Below are positions 46,997 through 58,556 of a DNA stretch of 64,000 bases, one piece after another. The stretch's first letter is position 1; the number at the start of each line of letters is the position of its first letter. The DNA is from Impatiens glandulifera (taxonomy: Eukaryota; Streptophyta; Magnoliopsida; Ericales; Balsaminaceae), in assembly GCF_907164915.1 (NCBI RefSeq), contig NC_061867.1:45294242-45358241 (forward strand). The letters are read 5' to 3'. The translations under genes and the position numbers were made by a program. The notes under the pieces were generated by a model. It saw only the letters and a list, made by a program, of their open reading frames with translations, did no database searches and was not told the origin of the DNA.

Positions 46997-49900
46997 CAAG
47001 GCATGAAGAACTTCCAATTCCTATATACTCCTCGCTTGACCCAGTCTATGGCGATGGATCATCACTCGAAGAAGCTCAACTTCGTTTCGACAACCTCAAA
47101 TCCAAATTCATTCAGGTCTTTGGGCATCCGCCAGATGTATACGCTCGTTCTCCTGGTTGATTATCTCATCTCCGACCCTTTTCATCATTTTCATTTATTT
47201 CGACGTTTCTTACATAAAGTATGAGTTTTTATGTTTATGCAGGAAGAGTGAATTTGATTGGCGAACATATCGACTATGAAGGGTACTCGGTGCTTCCAAT
47301 GGCTATTCGTCAAGATACGATTGTCGCAATTAGGATGAAAGATGATGGGTATCCTGAGAATTTGATTCGAATAGCGAATGTCAATGACAAGTACAGCATG
47401 TGCACTTACCCTGCTGACCCAAATCAGGTTTAATTAATCTATTTTATTGCAATAGTCTTGACCTAGAGATTCTCATTGGCATGTCATTGTGATGGAATTC
47501 TATTATTCTAATACTTGAATCTTTATATGGCTACTTGTGGTTTTTGTGAATATGATTTTCATTCATAGGGACATTTATTTTAGTGGTATTTTACTATACA
47601 ATGCCTTCAGTCCTGTTGAGTAGGTTTATCTGTTTCATATTTGTTAAAGAGTGAGTTGTTCTCTTAATTATACATAAGCTTGATGGTTTTATGCTCTTGT
47701 AGGAAATTGATCTAAAAAATCATCGATGGGGACACTATTTTATATGTGGGTGAGTAAATATTCTTCATCTCTTTTGGTTAGTCTCGTTGCATTGATATGT
47801 TAGGTAGTATTAACTTTGTTTTTGTAATATTAATTATAAAAGTGATGCTTCACATCTTATTCTTTCAATAATTTCTCTGGTGCGGGATGGAATGGAACAG
47901 TTCCTACAGGTTTAAATCGATTCATAGATCGACCCATTTGTGTTAGATCTCAATACCTATACCTATGAAAATTTTCAACTAAATTATGGGTTTGTGCTTC
48001 TTGATGTTGTTGATACCCAGTTTTTAACATAAGTTACTTACTTAATGTGCTAAGATTCTTGATTCTATGTATCATTTCCCTTATTGTCGCACTAAAGATC
48101 TCTGTGTTGTTGACACGACCTTTGTGTTTTCTGCAGATTTTAATGAATTTTCTTTTAAAAAGTGAATAAAATTGAGTATTAGTTATGGTCTTTGATATAT
48201 GATATCTTTTGAATGTACGATTTCATCCTAAACATGCAAGAAAAAACAACACATGGGGATGATAATTAATCTACATATTTATAAATAAATTGTGCACTCT
48301 TGGATTTAGAAGTTGGTCTATGATCTATGAAGTAAAGTGATAATTGTGCCTGACTATGAACTAGACATGGATTCTTGATTAATCAACTGAGGTAATCAAT
48401 GCTATCTAATTTCAAGATCAAATCAATACTTTATGTAGAGTCTGATTTCATGCTTTAAGTGTCTAATCATCAAATTCATGTATTATGGTTATCTCCTTTC
48501 ATCATCTTTCTTACGTGTCCTCTTTGCTATGCCTCGGATGATCACCTGGACTTCTGCAGGTACAAAGGCTACCATGACTTTGCCAAGTTAAAAGGTCTCA
48601 AACTTGGACCACAAATTGGCTTGGACGTTATGGTTGATGGAACAGTTCCTACAGGTTTAATTCTACACAATAAATGACCAGCAAAACTACTGAATATATA
48701 AAAGAATCATTTAGAGATGCTTCTTTTTCTTCTAGGCTCTGGATTATCAAGTTCTGCAGCATTTGTTTGCTCATCTACGATTGCAATAATGGCTGCATTT
48801 GATCAGAATTTTCCAAAGGTTACTTCACTTTTTCTGGGCTGTTAATTATGTTTGCACGATTACATATGATTTTCCAATAAATAATCTGTGTATAGAAGAG
48901 TGGTAAAAATGTTGATTTAGTCCAAGACACACAAGTTCATCTGGCAGATGAATGGAAATAATATAAAAATAGAATGAGAAGAAAATGAATTTAAAAGAGC
49001 CTTACTTCTAATTCTGGGTTAGGTTTGTTTTTGAGCTTTCGAGTCTCGGTTTAACTTATGATTATGCTTTCTGCTCTACTTAATATTGTATGTTAAATTT
49101 GTATCTCTTCAATTTGAACAGAAAGAAATTGCTCAACTTACATGTGAATGTGAACAGCATATTGGGACACAATCTGGTGGGATGGACCAGGTTATCATTA
49201 AACTTCTATTATAGTTGCTCTTCCCTTGATGCCTATATCTGAAAGCAACTTTACAAATTTATGTTATTGATGCCATGCTCATAAATATACACTAGGCTAT
49301 ATCTGTCATGGCAAAAACTGGCTTTGCTGAGCTGATTGACTTTAACCCAATTCGTGCAACTGACGTTCAACTTCCAGCTGGGGGTTCCTTTGTGATAGCC
49401 CATTCATTGGCGGAATCCCAGAAAGCTGTAACTGCTGCTACAAATTACAATAACCGAGTTGTTGAATGTCGTCTGGCAGCTGTGAGTAATAGCCCATTTA
49501 AGTTAATAGATCGATTATATCATGCCCCATTTGTATACTTTTTCTCAAATTTTAAATTTGGTATTCAACAGATTATTCTAGGTATAAAGCTTGGAATGAA
49601 ACCCCAAGAGGCAATATCCCGTGTGAAAACTCTTTCAGATGTTGAAGGGTTGTGTGTATCATTTGCTGGCGATCATGGATCTTCTGATCCAGTTGTTGCT
49701 GTTAAGGTAAATAGCCCCATGTAGAAACACTTTTTCATTGAGATATTTGGGTGTGAATTCAGATGAGATCATTTGGAAACATAACTTAGTTAGACAAATT
49801 GAAAATTTAGTGATTGTCTCCTCTGAATCCAAATTTAGATCCATAAATAGGTGTTTCTAATACTCATGCCAAACATTTTATATAATTCAAACCAAACAAT

Positions 49901-51937
49901 AGTAACATATATAACTTATATCTTTTATTCATGCTTACAATTTATGCCATAAATAACTTGTGCCTCCTACCAAACGAGCCATAAGGTACTGATTATGATC
50001 CTATTTGAAAATGTCATTTGGTGGCTTATTTATTTCCCATGCGTTACCATATTATTTTTATAAACAGATACACAATTATCCCAAACGGTGATATGCTATG
50101 AACCAGATGTGAAAAAGATAAAAACATATGTTTCTTCTTTTTCCATCTTTCAAAGTATCTCATCTTGTGTGAATTCTTCTGTTGTGCAGAAACTCTTGAA
50201 TGAGGAACCATACACCACTGAAGATATTGAAAAGATTACAGAGGAGAGCCTGCAATCAATCTTTGTCAAGTCTCAGAGCTCTTTGGATGTGATTAAAGCT
50301 GCTAATCAGTACAAATTATACCAGGTGCTTTTGTATAGTTTCTGAAAACATGAAATATGTTCAATCAATTGAAATTCTTATATTGTTGTGCAATTTAGTT
50401 TATTTTTGTCATGTTCTGCTCAAGAACTTAGTATTGTTTTCTCTAGATATGTTACTAGTTTTTGTGGATTATTTTCATTTACTACCATGTTAAAAAAAGG
50501 GTTAACTTTACTGAATGGAGAATCCACTGTTTCAGAGAGCCTTCCATGTTTATTCTGAAGCCAAGCGAGTGTATGCTTTCAGGGACACTGTATCATCAAA
50601 TATGAGGTGAGTATACAATATTTGTTGGTCAATGCAAAACATTGCATGGAATCGAAACATTTGGGTGGTTTTCCCGTTTGGCATGAGATGTGGTGGGGAC
50701 ATTAAAAGAATATAATAATATTATATTTATATCCCACTAAAATAACTCAAGTGGCAAGAGTGGTTCTTAAAAGACCAAATGTCACGGGTGGATTCCTACT
50801 TAGAATGCCCTTAATTTCTATTCTGAGAGGGTGTTTTGTAGTGGGAATGCATCCAAATATGGTAAAGGGATACTAAAAGACTAATTCTGGGTGAAATTTA
50901 TGTGTAGTGATGATGAAATGTTGAAGAAGCTTGGGGCCCTTATGAATGAGAGTCATCATAGCTGCAGTGTTCTCTATGAGTGCAGGTACAATCCCGATCT
51001 TTTTACTTAAAATGAAGCAATTGTTAACTAAACAAGTTGCAGTTATAGACATGAAAGTCTATATAAACAATTAATATTGTAGATCTCAATCAAGTAAATA
51101 ATATTTTATACCGAGAAGCTTGCAGACATCTTTTCGATAGAAGTGAGAACAATAAGGAAATTGCTCTTCAAACATGACAATGATCTTTTCTAGCCATTAA
51201 ATATCTCTTGTTCCTTTAGTTCCATAAGATCCACTGATAATAATAAGGGCGGTGTACCAATTCTTATTAAGACGAATCTCTCTACTCTAATCAGTTCAAA
51301 GCTTCCGAAATCCAAGGCATAATCAAGTTAAGGTTGAGAAGGCTTTAGAAGTTCATATTGTTTACTCAACTTGCATCAAAACCTAGCTTGTTTTGCTTCT
51401 TAAACTTGTAAAAATAGATCAAATTATATTTTTTCGATAGTTTTTTTTGTTATTTCCGTTATGTTTTTAAATCACTATACACAATTTTGCATCTCCTTAA
51501 TTACAATTCTTGACTTAATTTTTTTTCTTTCTAAAATCATATCAATGCCATTATTAACCCTATTACTATAATGACTTGTATTGCCTGAAGCTGTCCGGAA
51601 TTGGAAGATCTGGTGAAAGTATGCAAAGACAATGAAGCATTTGGAGCTAGGCTAACCGGAGCTGGATGGGGTGGCTGTGTGGTTGCTTTGGTCAAAGAGT
51701 CTATTGTTCCTCAGTTCATCCTCAACTTGAAGGCAAGTGTATATTTTTCTTCCTTTTTAAAAAACTTTGTAACAGTTATATTAACAATATCTAATATGAT
51801 ATTATCTTTTTGTCCATTAATAACAGGGACAATTTTACCAGTCAAGAATAGACAAGGGGGTGATAAGTAATAATGATCTTGGCCTATATGTGTTTGCATC
51901 CAAACCTTCAAGTGGCTCTGCTATTTTCAAATTCTAG
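46993..51937 (+). CDS. GALK: Galactokinase, 13 exons, 499 codons
   Basis: Galactokinase transfers phosphate from ATP to galactose C1 in the cytosol, feeding galactose salvage. Exons: 46993-47155, 47243-47427, 47703-47749, 48560-48654, 48736-48818, 49122-49190, 49296-49481, 49572-49706, 50190-50324, 50536-50606, 50908-50985, 51591-51732, 51827-51937. They sum to 1,500 bases with phases that fit at every junction. GHMP-kinase motifs are intact: [12 protein letters not shown] at residues 55-66, [11 protein letters not shown] at 162-172, [12 protein letters not shown] at 434-445. D213 in SGGMDQ is the expected catalytic aspartate. Length is close to the Arabidopsis enzyme (about 496), and N-terminal similarity (PVYGDGSS near 17-24) supports this start. 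Introns are GT-AG except intron 12, which is GC-AG. The Leloir-pathway role is family knowledge. Confidence 0.96.
47891..47920 (+). repeat. Copy of the exon 4/intron 4 junction inside intron 3
   Basis: ATGGAACAGTTCCTACAG followed by GTTTAA occurs here and at 48637-48660, where it is the end of exon 4 plus its donor site. 24 bases are identical; flanks only partly agree. It places a decoy donor in intron 3 about 740 bases before the real one. Confidence 0.8.
51733..51738 (+). promoter_or_regulatory. GC-type splice donor of galactokinase intron 12
   Basis: The exon ends AAG at 51732 and the intron starts GCAAGT. Joining AAG to GGA at 51827 keeps the frame into the conserved C-terminus ([10 protein letters not shown]). 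The nearby GT at 51738 would shift the frame. The flanks fit the strong AG|GCAAGT consensus of known GC-AG introns. Confidence 0.85.
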
Positions 51938-52477
51938 CAAATGGGGGTTTAAGTATAAGATTAGAGTATAAGAATGATTGAGATTCAGTTGATTATTATT
52001 AGTGCAAGTTATAACCAAGTTTATCTTTCCCATTTAATTCATTGATTGATAACTGTTTTGCTGCCACTTAATCTTTTGTTTCCCAATTTGAGATTATTTG
52101 CAATAAGAATCTTTTATTTTATTTTTTTTTGTCAAAAATCAGAACCAATATTGTTTGACAGAAAAAAAGTTGATCAAATTTTATTTTATAGTTTGATTAA
52201 AAATTCAATTTATTATTCCATATATTTTACAGTTTCTTCTAATTTAATCATTCAATTTTATAATTTCAATTTATTATTCCATATATTCAATTTTATAGTT
52301 TGTTCTTTTGGATACTTGTCACTCAATTTCCTGGCCTATTTCTCAATGCTTTTCATTTTTAACACAAAATTCCCTTTAGATCTTGTCATATATATTAGCT
52401 TTTCCCAATTGAAGCCTCACTCTTATTCACTATGTGATTGACCACATTCAACTTTGCAAACCCTAGCACTTCACACT
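51938..52477. other. 3' flank of galactokinase gene
   Basis: AT-rich. There is no clean AATAAA, but AATAAG occurs at about 52099. The 131-codon plus-strand frame 52046-52441 is rich in Phe, Ile and Ser, with no domain, and looks like chance in T-rich sequence. Confidence 0.45.
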
Positions 52478-52620
52478 TTTTTTTAATTAAAAGAGAACTA
52501 GTCACACCCCATAGTTATGATTTCCTATTTAAAATCAAAGCGTTTATAAATGAAATTGAACATATGACCTTTTGGTCTATTAAACCTATTCTTAGCACAT
52601 CATTTATAAGTATTTCAACA
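52478..52620 (-). repeat. tRNA-derived SINE-like element, copy 2
   Basis: Plus-strand words TTAAAAGAGAACTAG, CATAGTTATGATTTCC and GACCTTTTGGTCTATTAAACC match the copies at 44078 and 56724. The B-box equivalent (minus GTTCAATTTC) is damaged. Confidence 0.55.
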
Positions 52621-52659
52621 TGATGCATCGGAGTTAGTATTTGATGTCATTTGGATTTA

Positions 52660-52815
52660 ATTTTATTTGTTGTAATTTTTTTCAGGTTTCTTTTTTTTGG
52701 CGTGATTTTTGTTTCTTTTTCTCTTTCTATTTCAGTTCTTTGTGTTTTTTGTGTGTCAATTTTGTCGTGTTTAAAAGACGACTTTCTTTAAATGAAATGA
52801 AATTACTCAAAAAAA
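52660..52815 (+). repeat. Possible LINE 3' tail
   Basis: Ends AAGACGACTTTC, AAATGAAATGAAATTACTC and an A-run, resembling the LINE 3' end at about 14615-14650. No coding part is attached, so it would be a strongly truncated insertion. Confidence 0.3.
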
Positions 52816-53734
52816 TATTGATATAGCTTATTGCAAATATTGTTTGCAACATGAAAATAACAAAAATCAATTATATGGACTTTTATGCATCTCCAAATGA
52901 CATATAGAACTCAGACCAGGGATGTCAAATATAATATGTCTCAAAATTTCTGATCTGAATTATTACGACGTTTTTTTTTCAGTTTGATCGATAGTTAACT
53001 GAAGATGAGACAAAGATAGTATTTGTGTCATTTATGCGCGACCATATATGTATATGTTGCAAATTCAAGTCTTATAAATATGTTATTTGTAATCTTATTT
53101 TTTTTTAATGAATCGCTCCAAATTCGAGAAAAGATCAACCCCCAAATCAACAACACGACCCGTATACGCTCACATAACGGGTCATATATTATGGTGTGAA
53201 GACTCAATACTTTATTATTAAGTGTTATTATATATATAATAACACATAGATCTCTTGCGTTGCAAAGATTAATTAAATATGTTAAAATTTATAAAGATTA
53301 ATTAAATATATTATAATAAATTAAAATAATAAGAAATTATTGTCACTATAATCGTCCTAATCAAATACCAAATAAATATTTTCAACATAACGATCATTTA
53401 TGTTAAAATTTAAAATGATATTTTGGAATTAATAATCAAGAGTAAATATTTTCAAAAATATTTGATGAACAAACAAATTCTTAATTAAATTTATTAATCT
53501 TAAATGAACCTATTTAGAAACACTTTGAACTGAATGTTTAAACGAAAAAATGATATATATAATTAAAGTATGTCATCATTTCATTATGTACCAACAAAGT
53601 CACCATAATAAGAGAAACTATAAAAGAGACGTTTAATATTATGTGATTGCAATCATAATGTAAATATGAAAACAAGCAAATAATAAAAACTTAGAACACC
53701 AAAATTTAACATTTTGTTATATCGGTGACTATCT

Positions 53735-55610
53735 TCTATCCTCACATTGAGAATTTTGCTTAATTCGATTCGTCATTATCGACTAACACCTACCATTACT
53801 TTGGCCATTTTGCTTCAACTCTCATTTTGTGTATTTTGATTCAATTCGAACCACCATTCCCTTAATCCTTCAAATTCGCATCCAACCTTCTAAAATTCAA
53901 CCATTCATTTAATCCCTCAAATTCACACTCACACATATCATCATCATAATCATTTTAATCTTTATAATATCTCGTCTATATTCGCACTAATTAGGACACA
54001 AATTCTAGTCTCAAGTTTAAAATGTGAATACTTTAACTACTACAACACTTGTTATTATTGAATTCAATATATATAAGTTCATCCAATAATAATGTTTTAC
54101 TTTTGATAAACAAAAACGAGTGTCCTCGTTTGAACAAGACATTATGCGTTAACAAAACATGAATAATTTCCATGAGGGGCATTGCTACAAGTTGATCGCT
54201 AAGATGATTTCATACAATTTTTGTTGGGAGAAACTTTGGGATCAAATATTTCATCAAAGATCTTGTTCTTTTGATAGAGAGTTATTCACAGTGGAATTAT
54301 TATGGATGATATGAGTATAAAAAATGTTGTATTATGGTTAGTCATATGTGTTACGAGAAGGTTGCATAGATTTCACCTAATTTTGCATTGTCGAGGGGTA
54401 ACCAATATATGGAGCCTTTTCTAGAGTATTATTGAGATTCAGTGGGTAATGCATGGATTTTTGAGTAGTTGCAAAGAAGTTTGGATTGATGCGACTGATA
54501 TGAAAGACTTACATATTTGAGTTACCATTTCAATTATTTTTTGATTAACTATTTTGTTGGAGAAAAATCGTCGAACTTTCAATGATTATAGTTGTCTGAT
54601 TCATATTAATCATAATGTTATTATTATGACACTTTCTGATATTCATTCCGGAAAATTAGTAGAGTTCGTTAGAGAGTTAATCATTATTCTAAAAGACTTA
54701 CTGAGTAACATTTTTATTTTTTTATTTTTATGTCATGCTTTGTCGTTGTGTTTAAACGATTTTTTATCATTTTTAATATACATAGATATTTTTCAAAAAA
54801 AAGAAGACTATAACATTTGTCGTTCATCTTACATTATATTCACATAAATGAATAAACTGAAGTAATGTCATTTAACTATATTCATTATTTTGACTTACTA
54901 TCCGGAAATGACTGGTCGAGATATATAATCATTCACCAGTCACCACACATACCCGCACTTTGAATATTATGCAATAACCACAATTCTTTTAATTTCTCAA
55001 ATTCGCATGCATATCCAACTTATATGTCATTATCGGTCACATTATACCCTCATTTTGGACATTTTGATCTAATTTAAACCATCATTGCTTTAATCCCTAA
55101 ATTGTCACCCAATACCACCATTATTTTATAATACTTCAATAAAATCTGATCATTCCCTTAATCCCTCAAATTCAAAACCACCTATACCACAATATGATTC
55201 GAAGTCTGATCTCAAGTTTGAAATGTGAGCAATTTAATCCTTCCATCATTTGTGATTGGTGAATTTAATTTATAATTTTGTATATATATATATATATTTT
55301 GTATATAAACCCATAAAAGAGAGATAAATAATTAAATAAATAAATTTATTTTTATTTAAATATATCACGAATTAGTTTTTAATTAGGTTTATATATATAT
55401 ATATATATTTAATATATAATTATATAATTTATAAAATAATTAATACAAATAAAATGATTGATATACCTAATTATTTATAAGAAAAACTCATAAAAGCACC
55501 ACACACTTACCTTCACTTAAAACATTAATTGAGTATAAAATTTGAAATATAAACACTTTAATCAGTGCATCACTTGGTTAAATTAATGGTTAAATTTAAT
55601 TTATAATTAT
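53735..55610. repeat. Diverged three-fold repeat around a LINE fragment
   Basis: A segment with CTTTAATCCCTCAAATTC-like words followed by CTCAAGTTTRAAATGTGA occurs at about 53850-54080, 54990-55270 and, weaker, 55495-55620. Between the first two lies a LINE fragment. No gene seen. Confidence 0.45.
54160..54640 (+). pseudogene. LINE ORF2 C-terminal (zf-RVT) fragment
   Basis: Across frameshifts the plus strand reads FHLILHCRGVTNIWSLF near 54375-54425 (the HC part of the zf-RVT domain of plant LINEs), then IQWVMHGFL near 54435-54465, then LEKNRRTFNDY near 54555-54590, which matches the ERNxRxF block following that domain. The 97-codon frame from 54554 includes this last part and continues into unrelated sequence. 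Confidence 0.65.
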
Positions 55611-55953
55611 AAATTATTTAAAAAAACAAATAATAAAAAAATAATAATTTTTTTTTTAAATATATCACGAATTAAGTTTTAAATAGATTGTTATATATAT
55701 TTTTATATAAATTATAAAATAATTAATAAAAATAAAATTAATACATATAATTATTTATAAAAATAATTAAGGGACACAAATAATTAAATTAATTAATTTA
55801 TTTTTATTTAAATATATCACGAATTAATTTTTATATAAGTTGTTATATATAAATTTAATATAAAATTATATAAATTATAAAAATATTAATATGTATATAT
55901 ATAATTATTTATTAAAAAAATAGAAATAATTTTGACATATTAATTAATTTTTT

Positions 55954-56015
<62 letters not shown>

Positions 56016-56720
56016 TTACTTGGTATAACTTATACTCATACATACTCATATCCATTTGACTTATGACTTATGGTTAAATTTATATTTAAATGAATCAATC
56101 TGATTCATTTTGTTTAACATAAAAATCAAAATCCCTCGTCTCAACCCGCTAATCTAATTAAAATTAAAATTAATCTTATAGAGAATTACAAATATTTAAA
56201 TATGAGACTGATTTTACAAACATTTAAATATGAGACTAATTTTTCTTGGATATGTCTAAGTTAATTATCATGTCTAGCATAAGGTTTCTCCCTCTAAAAA
56301 AATTCTCCATAAAGTTGAGTTTTTTTTTCTTGGTTCATTTAGTAAAAAAATTTTAAGTATTGGAGGCTATTTTGTTTTATTCGATTTTGCATTTTGTTTT
56401 TTGGGATTGGAATTTTCATTCTAAATTTATAGAATTTGCATAATATTTTCTAGTTGGTGGATTGTTTGTTGTCCATATCCTCCTCCGATTGTCTTGGTGA
56501 TCATTACTTGAGTCAATATATTTTTCCTTTATAGCAGCAAAAGAAATGAAATCACCAGATTTCGAGTTATTTTTTATTTTTTTAATAAAGAATCATTTAA
56601 ATAAATATTTCTATTGAAGGTCCTCTTAAAGGCATCTTCTTATTATTTTTATAATTTTTTCACTTTTTTTAATCAAATATGTGGTTGGTTTGTTATCATT
56701 TAATATATATATTTTGTTGG
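55271..56720. repeat. AT-rich region with AAATATATCACGAATTA repeats and TA tract
   Basis: AAATATATCACGAATTA occurs at about 55360, 55660 and 55816, each time preceded by a T/A-rich block and followed by a TATATA run, marking diverged tandem copies. A (TA)n tract covers about 55955-56004. No gene is seen up to 56720. Confidence 0.6.
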
Positions 56721-56723
56721 GGG

Positions 56724-56835
56724 AATTAAAAGAGAACCTAGCATGACATTGATCTATAGCTACGATTTCCGCTTAAACTCAAAACGTTTCTAGATGGAAT
56801 CGAATCGAAAATGTGACCACAAGGTGGTTAAACAT
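56724..56835 (-). repeat. tRNA-derived SINE-like element, copy 3
   Basis: Plus-strand words TTAAAAGAGAACCTAG, ATAGCTACGATTTCCG and GATGGAATCGAATCG match copies 1 and 2. It runs directly into the tandem array that follows. Confidence 0.6.
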
Positions 56836-57440
56836 ATATCCGACAAACACACTTCACCATTTAACTAGACGCAAAATTTGTCGTCTGATCGGCTCAAACC
56901 TAGGACCTCTCAAAGAGGCTGGGGATATCTACCTTTTATTGTTGCTAGGCTAGAAGAGAGGATAAATGAGATAAGGGATTAAATAAGGACATAACCTGCA
57001 AACACACTAAACCATTTAACTAGGTGTAGAATTTGCCGCTTGACGAGCTCAAACCTAGAACCTCACGGAGGCTGAGAATATCCAACTCTTATTACCGTTA
57101 GGCTAAAATAGATAATATAATTAAGTGATATAAAAAATGTAGCCACAAGGGGGTTAAAAACATAGTCCGCAAACACACTTAACCATTAACCATACGTAGA
57201 ACTTATCGCCTAACGGGCTCGAACCTAGTACCTCTGAAGGAGGCTGGGGATATCCACCTCTTCTTGCCGCTAGGGTAGAAGAAGAGATAAAAATATGCCA
57301 AAAGGGTTATGAACATAGCCCGCAAACACAATTAATCATTTAAGTAAATGCATAACTTGTCGCCTGCCGGACTTGAACCTAGAACTTCTTAAGGAGGCTA
57401 GAGATATCCATATTGTTGCCGCTAGACTAAAAGAGGGAAT
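56812..57440 (-). repeat. Tandem array of four tRNA-related SINE-like units
   Basis: Four units of about 150-165 bp start near 56812, 56985, 57131 and 57291. Each has, on the plus strand, CCACAAGG-like word, CGCAAACACACTTAACCATT, GGGCTCGAACCT-like word, GAGGCTGGGGATATCCAC and TTGCCGCTAGGCTAGAAGAG. On the minus strand AGGTTCGAGCCC (57215-57226) is a good B box and CTAGCGGCAAGAAG about 45 bases upstream resembles an A box. This order and spacing fit a tRNA-derived Pol III head. Units differ by substitutions, so the tandem amplification is not very recent. Confidence 0.65.
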
Positions 57441-57447
57441 TAATTAT

Positions 57448-57690
57448 ATATAGGGTTCTAATTGAGCCTAGCCAAACAATGTCAGACTCGAGCTTGGCTA
57501 GTCTAGTATATATATTCGGACTTGAGCTTGGCTCGAACTCGTTTAAGCTTGTATGAATTTAGTTGAGCTCACGAGTCACTCATGCTCGACTCATTTAGAG
57601 CTCGTTTAAATTTCGTTTAGAGTTCTTTAGAAAGCTCGTTTAGAGCTCCTTTAGAAAGCTCGAACTCCTTTAGAGCTCGTCTAGTGAAAT
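57448..57690. repeat. AGCTCG-rich element, possible hAT-type MITE
   Basis: AGCTCGTTTAGAGCTC-like words and their inverted forms are packed at 57470-57690, with GAGCTTGGCT repeated at 57490 and 57525. Such subterminal clusters resemble non-autonomous hAT elements. Terminal repeats and a target duplication were not established. Confidence 0.4.
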
Positions 57691-58227
57691 AATATATATA
57701 TACTAATTCAACACTTTTACGCGGGTTTGCCTCTACCCTTGTAAAGTTTATAAGTTTTGTATCAAATTTAAAAATGATGACATTCAAATAATTGAAGATT
57801 GTTTAGACTATAAAATAAGTTTTTTTTTTCAAAATTTTATTTTTAAATAGTTAGCATTACTCATTTAATTATTATTTTAACCTAAATTGTTTTAAGTGTA
57901 ATCAAATCTACCATATTAATTGGTTAGACACAGACACTTTAACTTGAGCCATCACAGTGAATTATAAATTATTTTTGAGAGTTATAATATTTAAATGGTA
58001 ATTTCTAAATAATGTAATATTAATTGTTGTTTTACTTAATTATGTTTCCAACTAAATCGATCATGATCCTGATTTTTTTTGTTATAATTTTTGTATTTTT
58101 TATATTTTCTTTTTGTCAAAATCATAATAATTAAAAAAATCATCTAAAGAATGATTAAAAATTAAATAATGTTAAAGAAATAATATCAAACTATAATATA
58201 ATTCAACATTGATAATGATAATAAACT

Positions 58228-58230
<3 letters not shown>
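57691..58230. other. AT-rich intergenic stretch
   Basis: No frame, repeat or motif of note. It lies beyond the 3' end of the minus-strand bZIP gene. Confidence 0.5.

Positions 58231-58316
<86 letters not shown>
58231..58316. repeat. (TA)n microsatellite
   Basis: Uninterrupted TA run of about 85 bases. The 88-codon minus-strand frame 58231-58497 with an Ile-Tyr tail is produced by it. Confidence 0.95.
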
Positions 58317-58321
<5 letters not shown>

Positions 58322-58556
58322 AAGTTGAGTCTTTCTATCGAACACAATATCTCAGTTCTGATGAATAAAATAGAAGGAAAACTCAAATAACAACAATTCA
58401 GAACAAAAAAAAAACATGTGAAAGTAACAAAACATATTTCCCCAAAGAGCAAAGCAGAAATAACCCTAGAGTATATATGAGTTGTTAAATTAAGCAAGAA
58501 AATAAAATTTCAATTGGTAGACAATGACAATGCCACTCCTTCATAAATCATATGAT

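Noticed and set aside
52046..52441. 131-codon plus-strand ORF downstream of galactokinase
   Set aside because: Phe/Ile/Ser-rich translation of T-rich DNA, no domain, and it overlaps the 3' flank of a real gene.
57131..57290. Functional tRNA gene on the minus strand
   Set aside because: B box is good, but no complete cloverleaf with paired acceptor and anticodon arms can be drawn. It fits a SINE head better.
58231..58497. 88-codon minus-strand ORF
   Set aside because: Its C-terminal part is a translated TA microsatellite.
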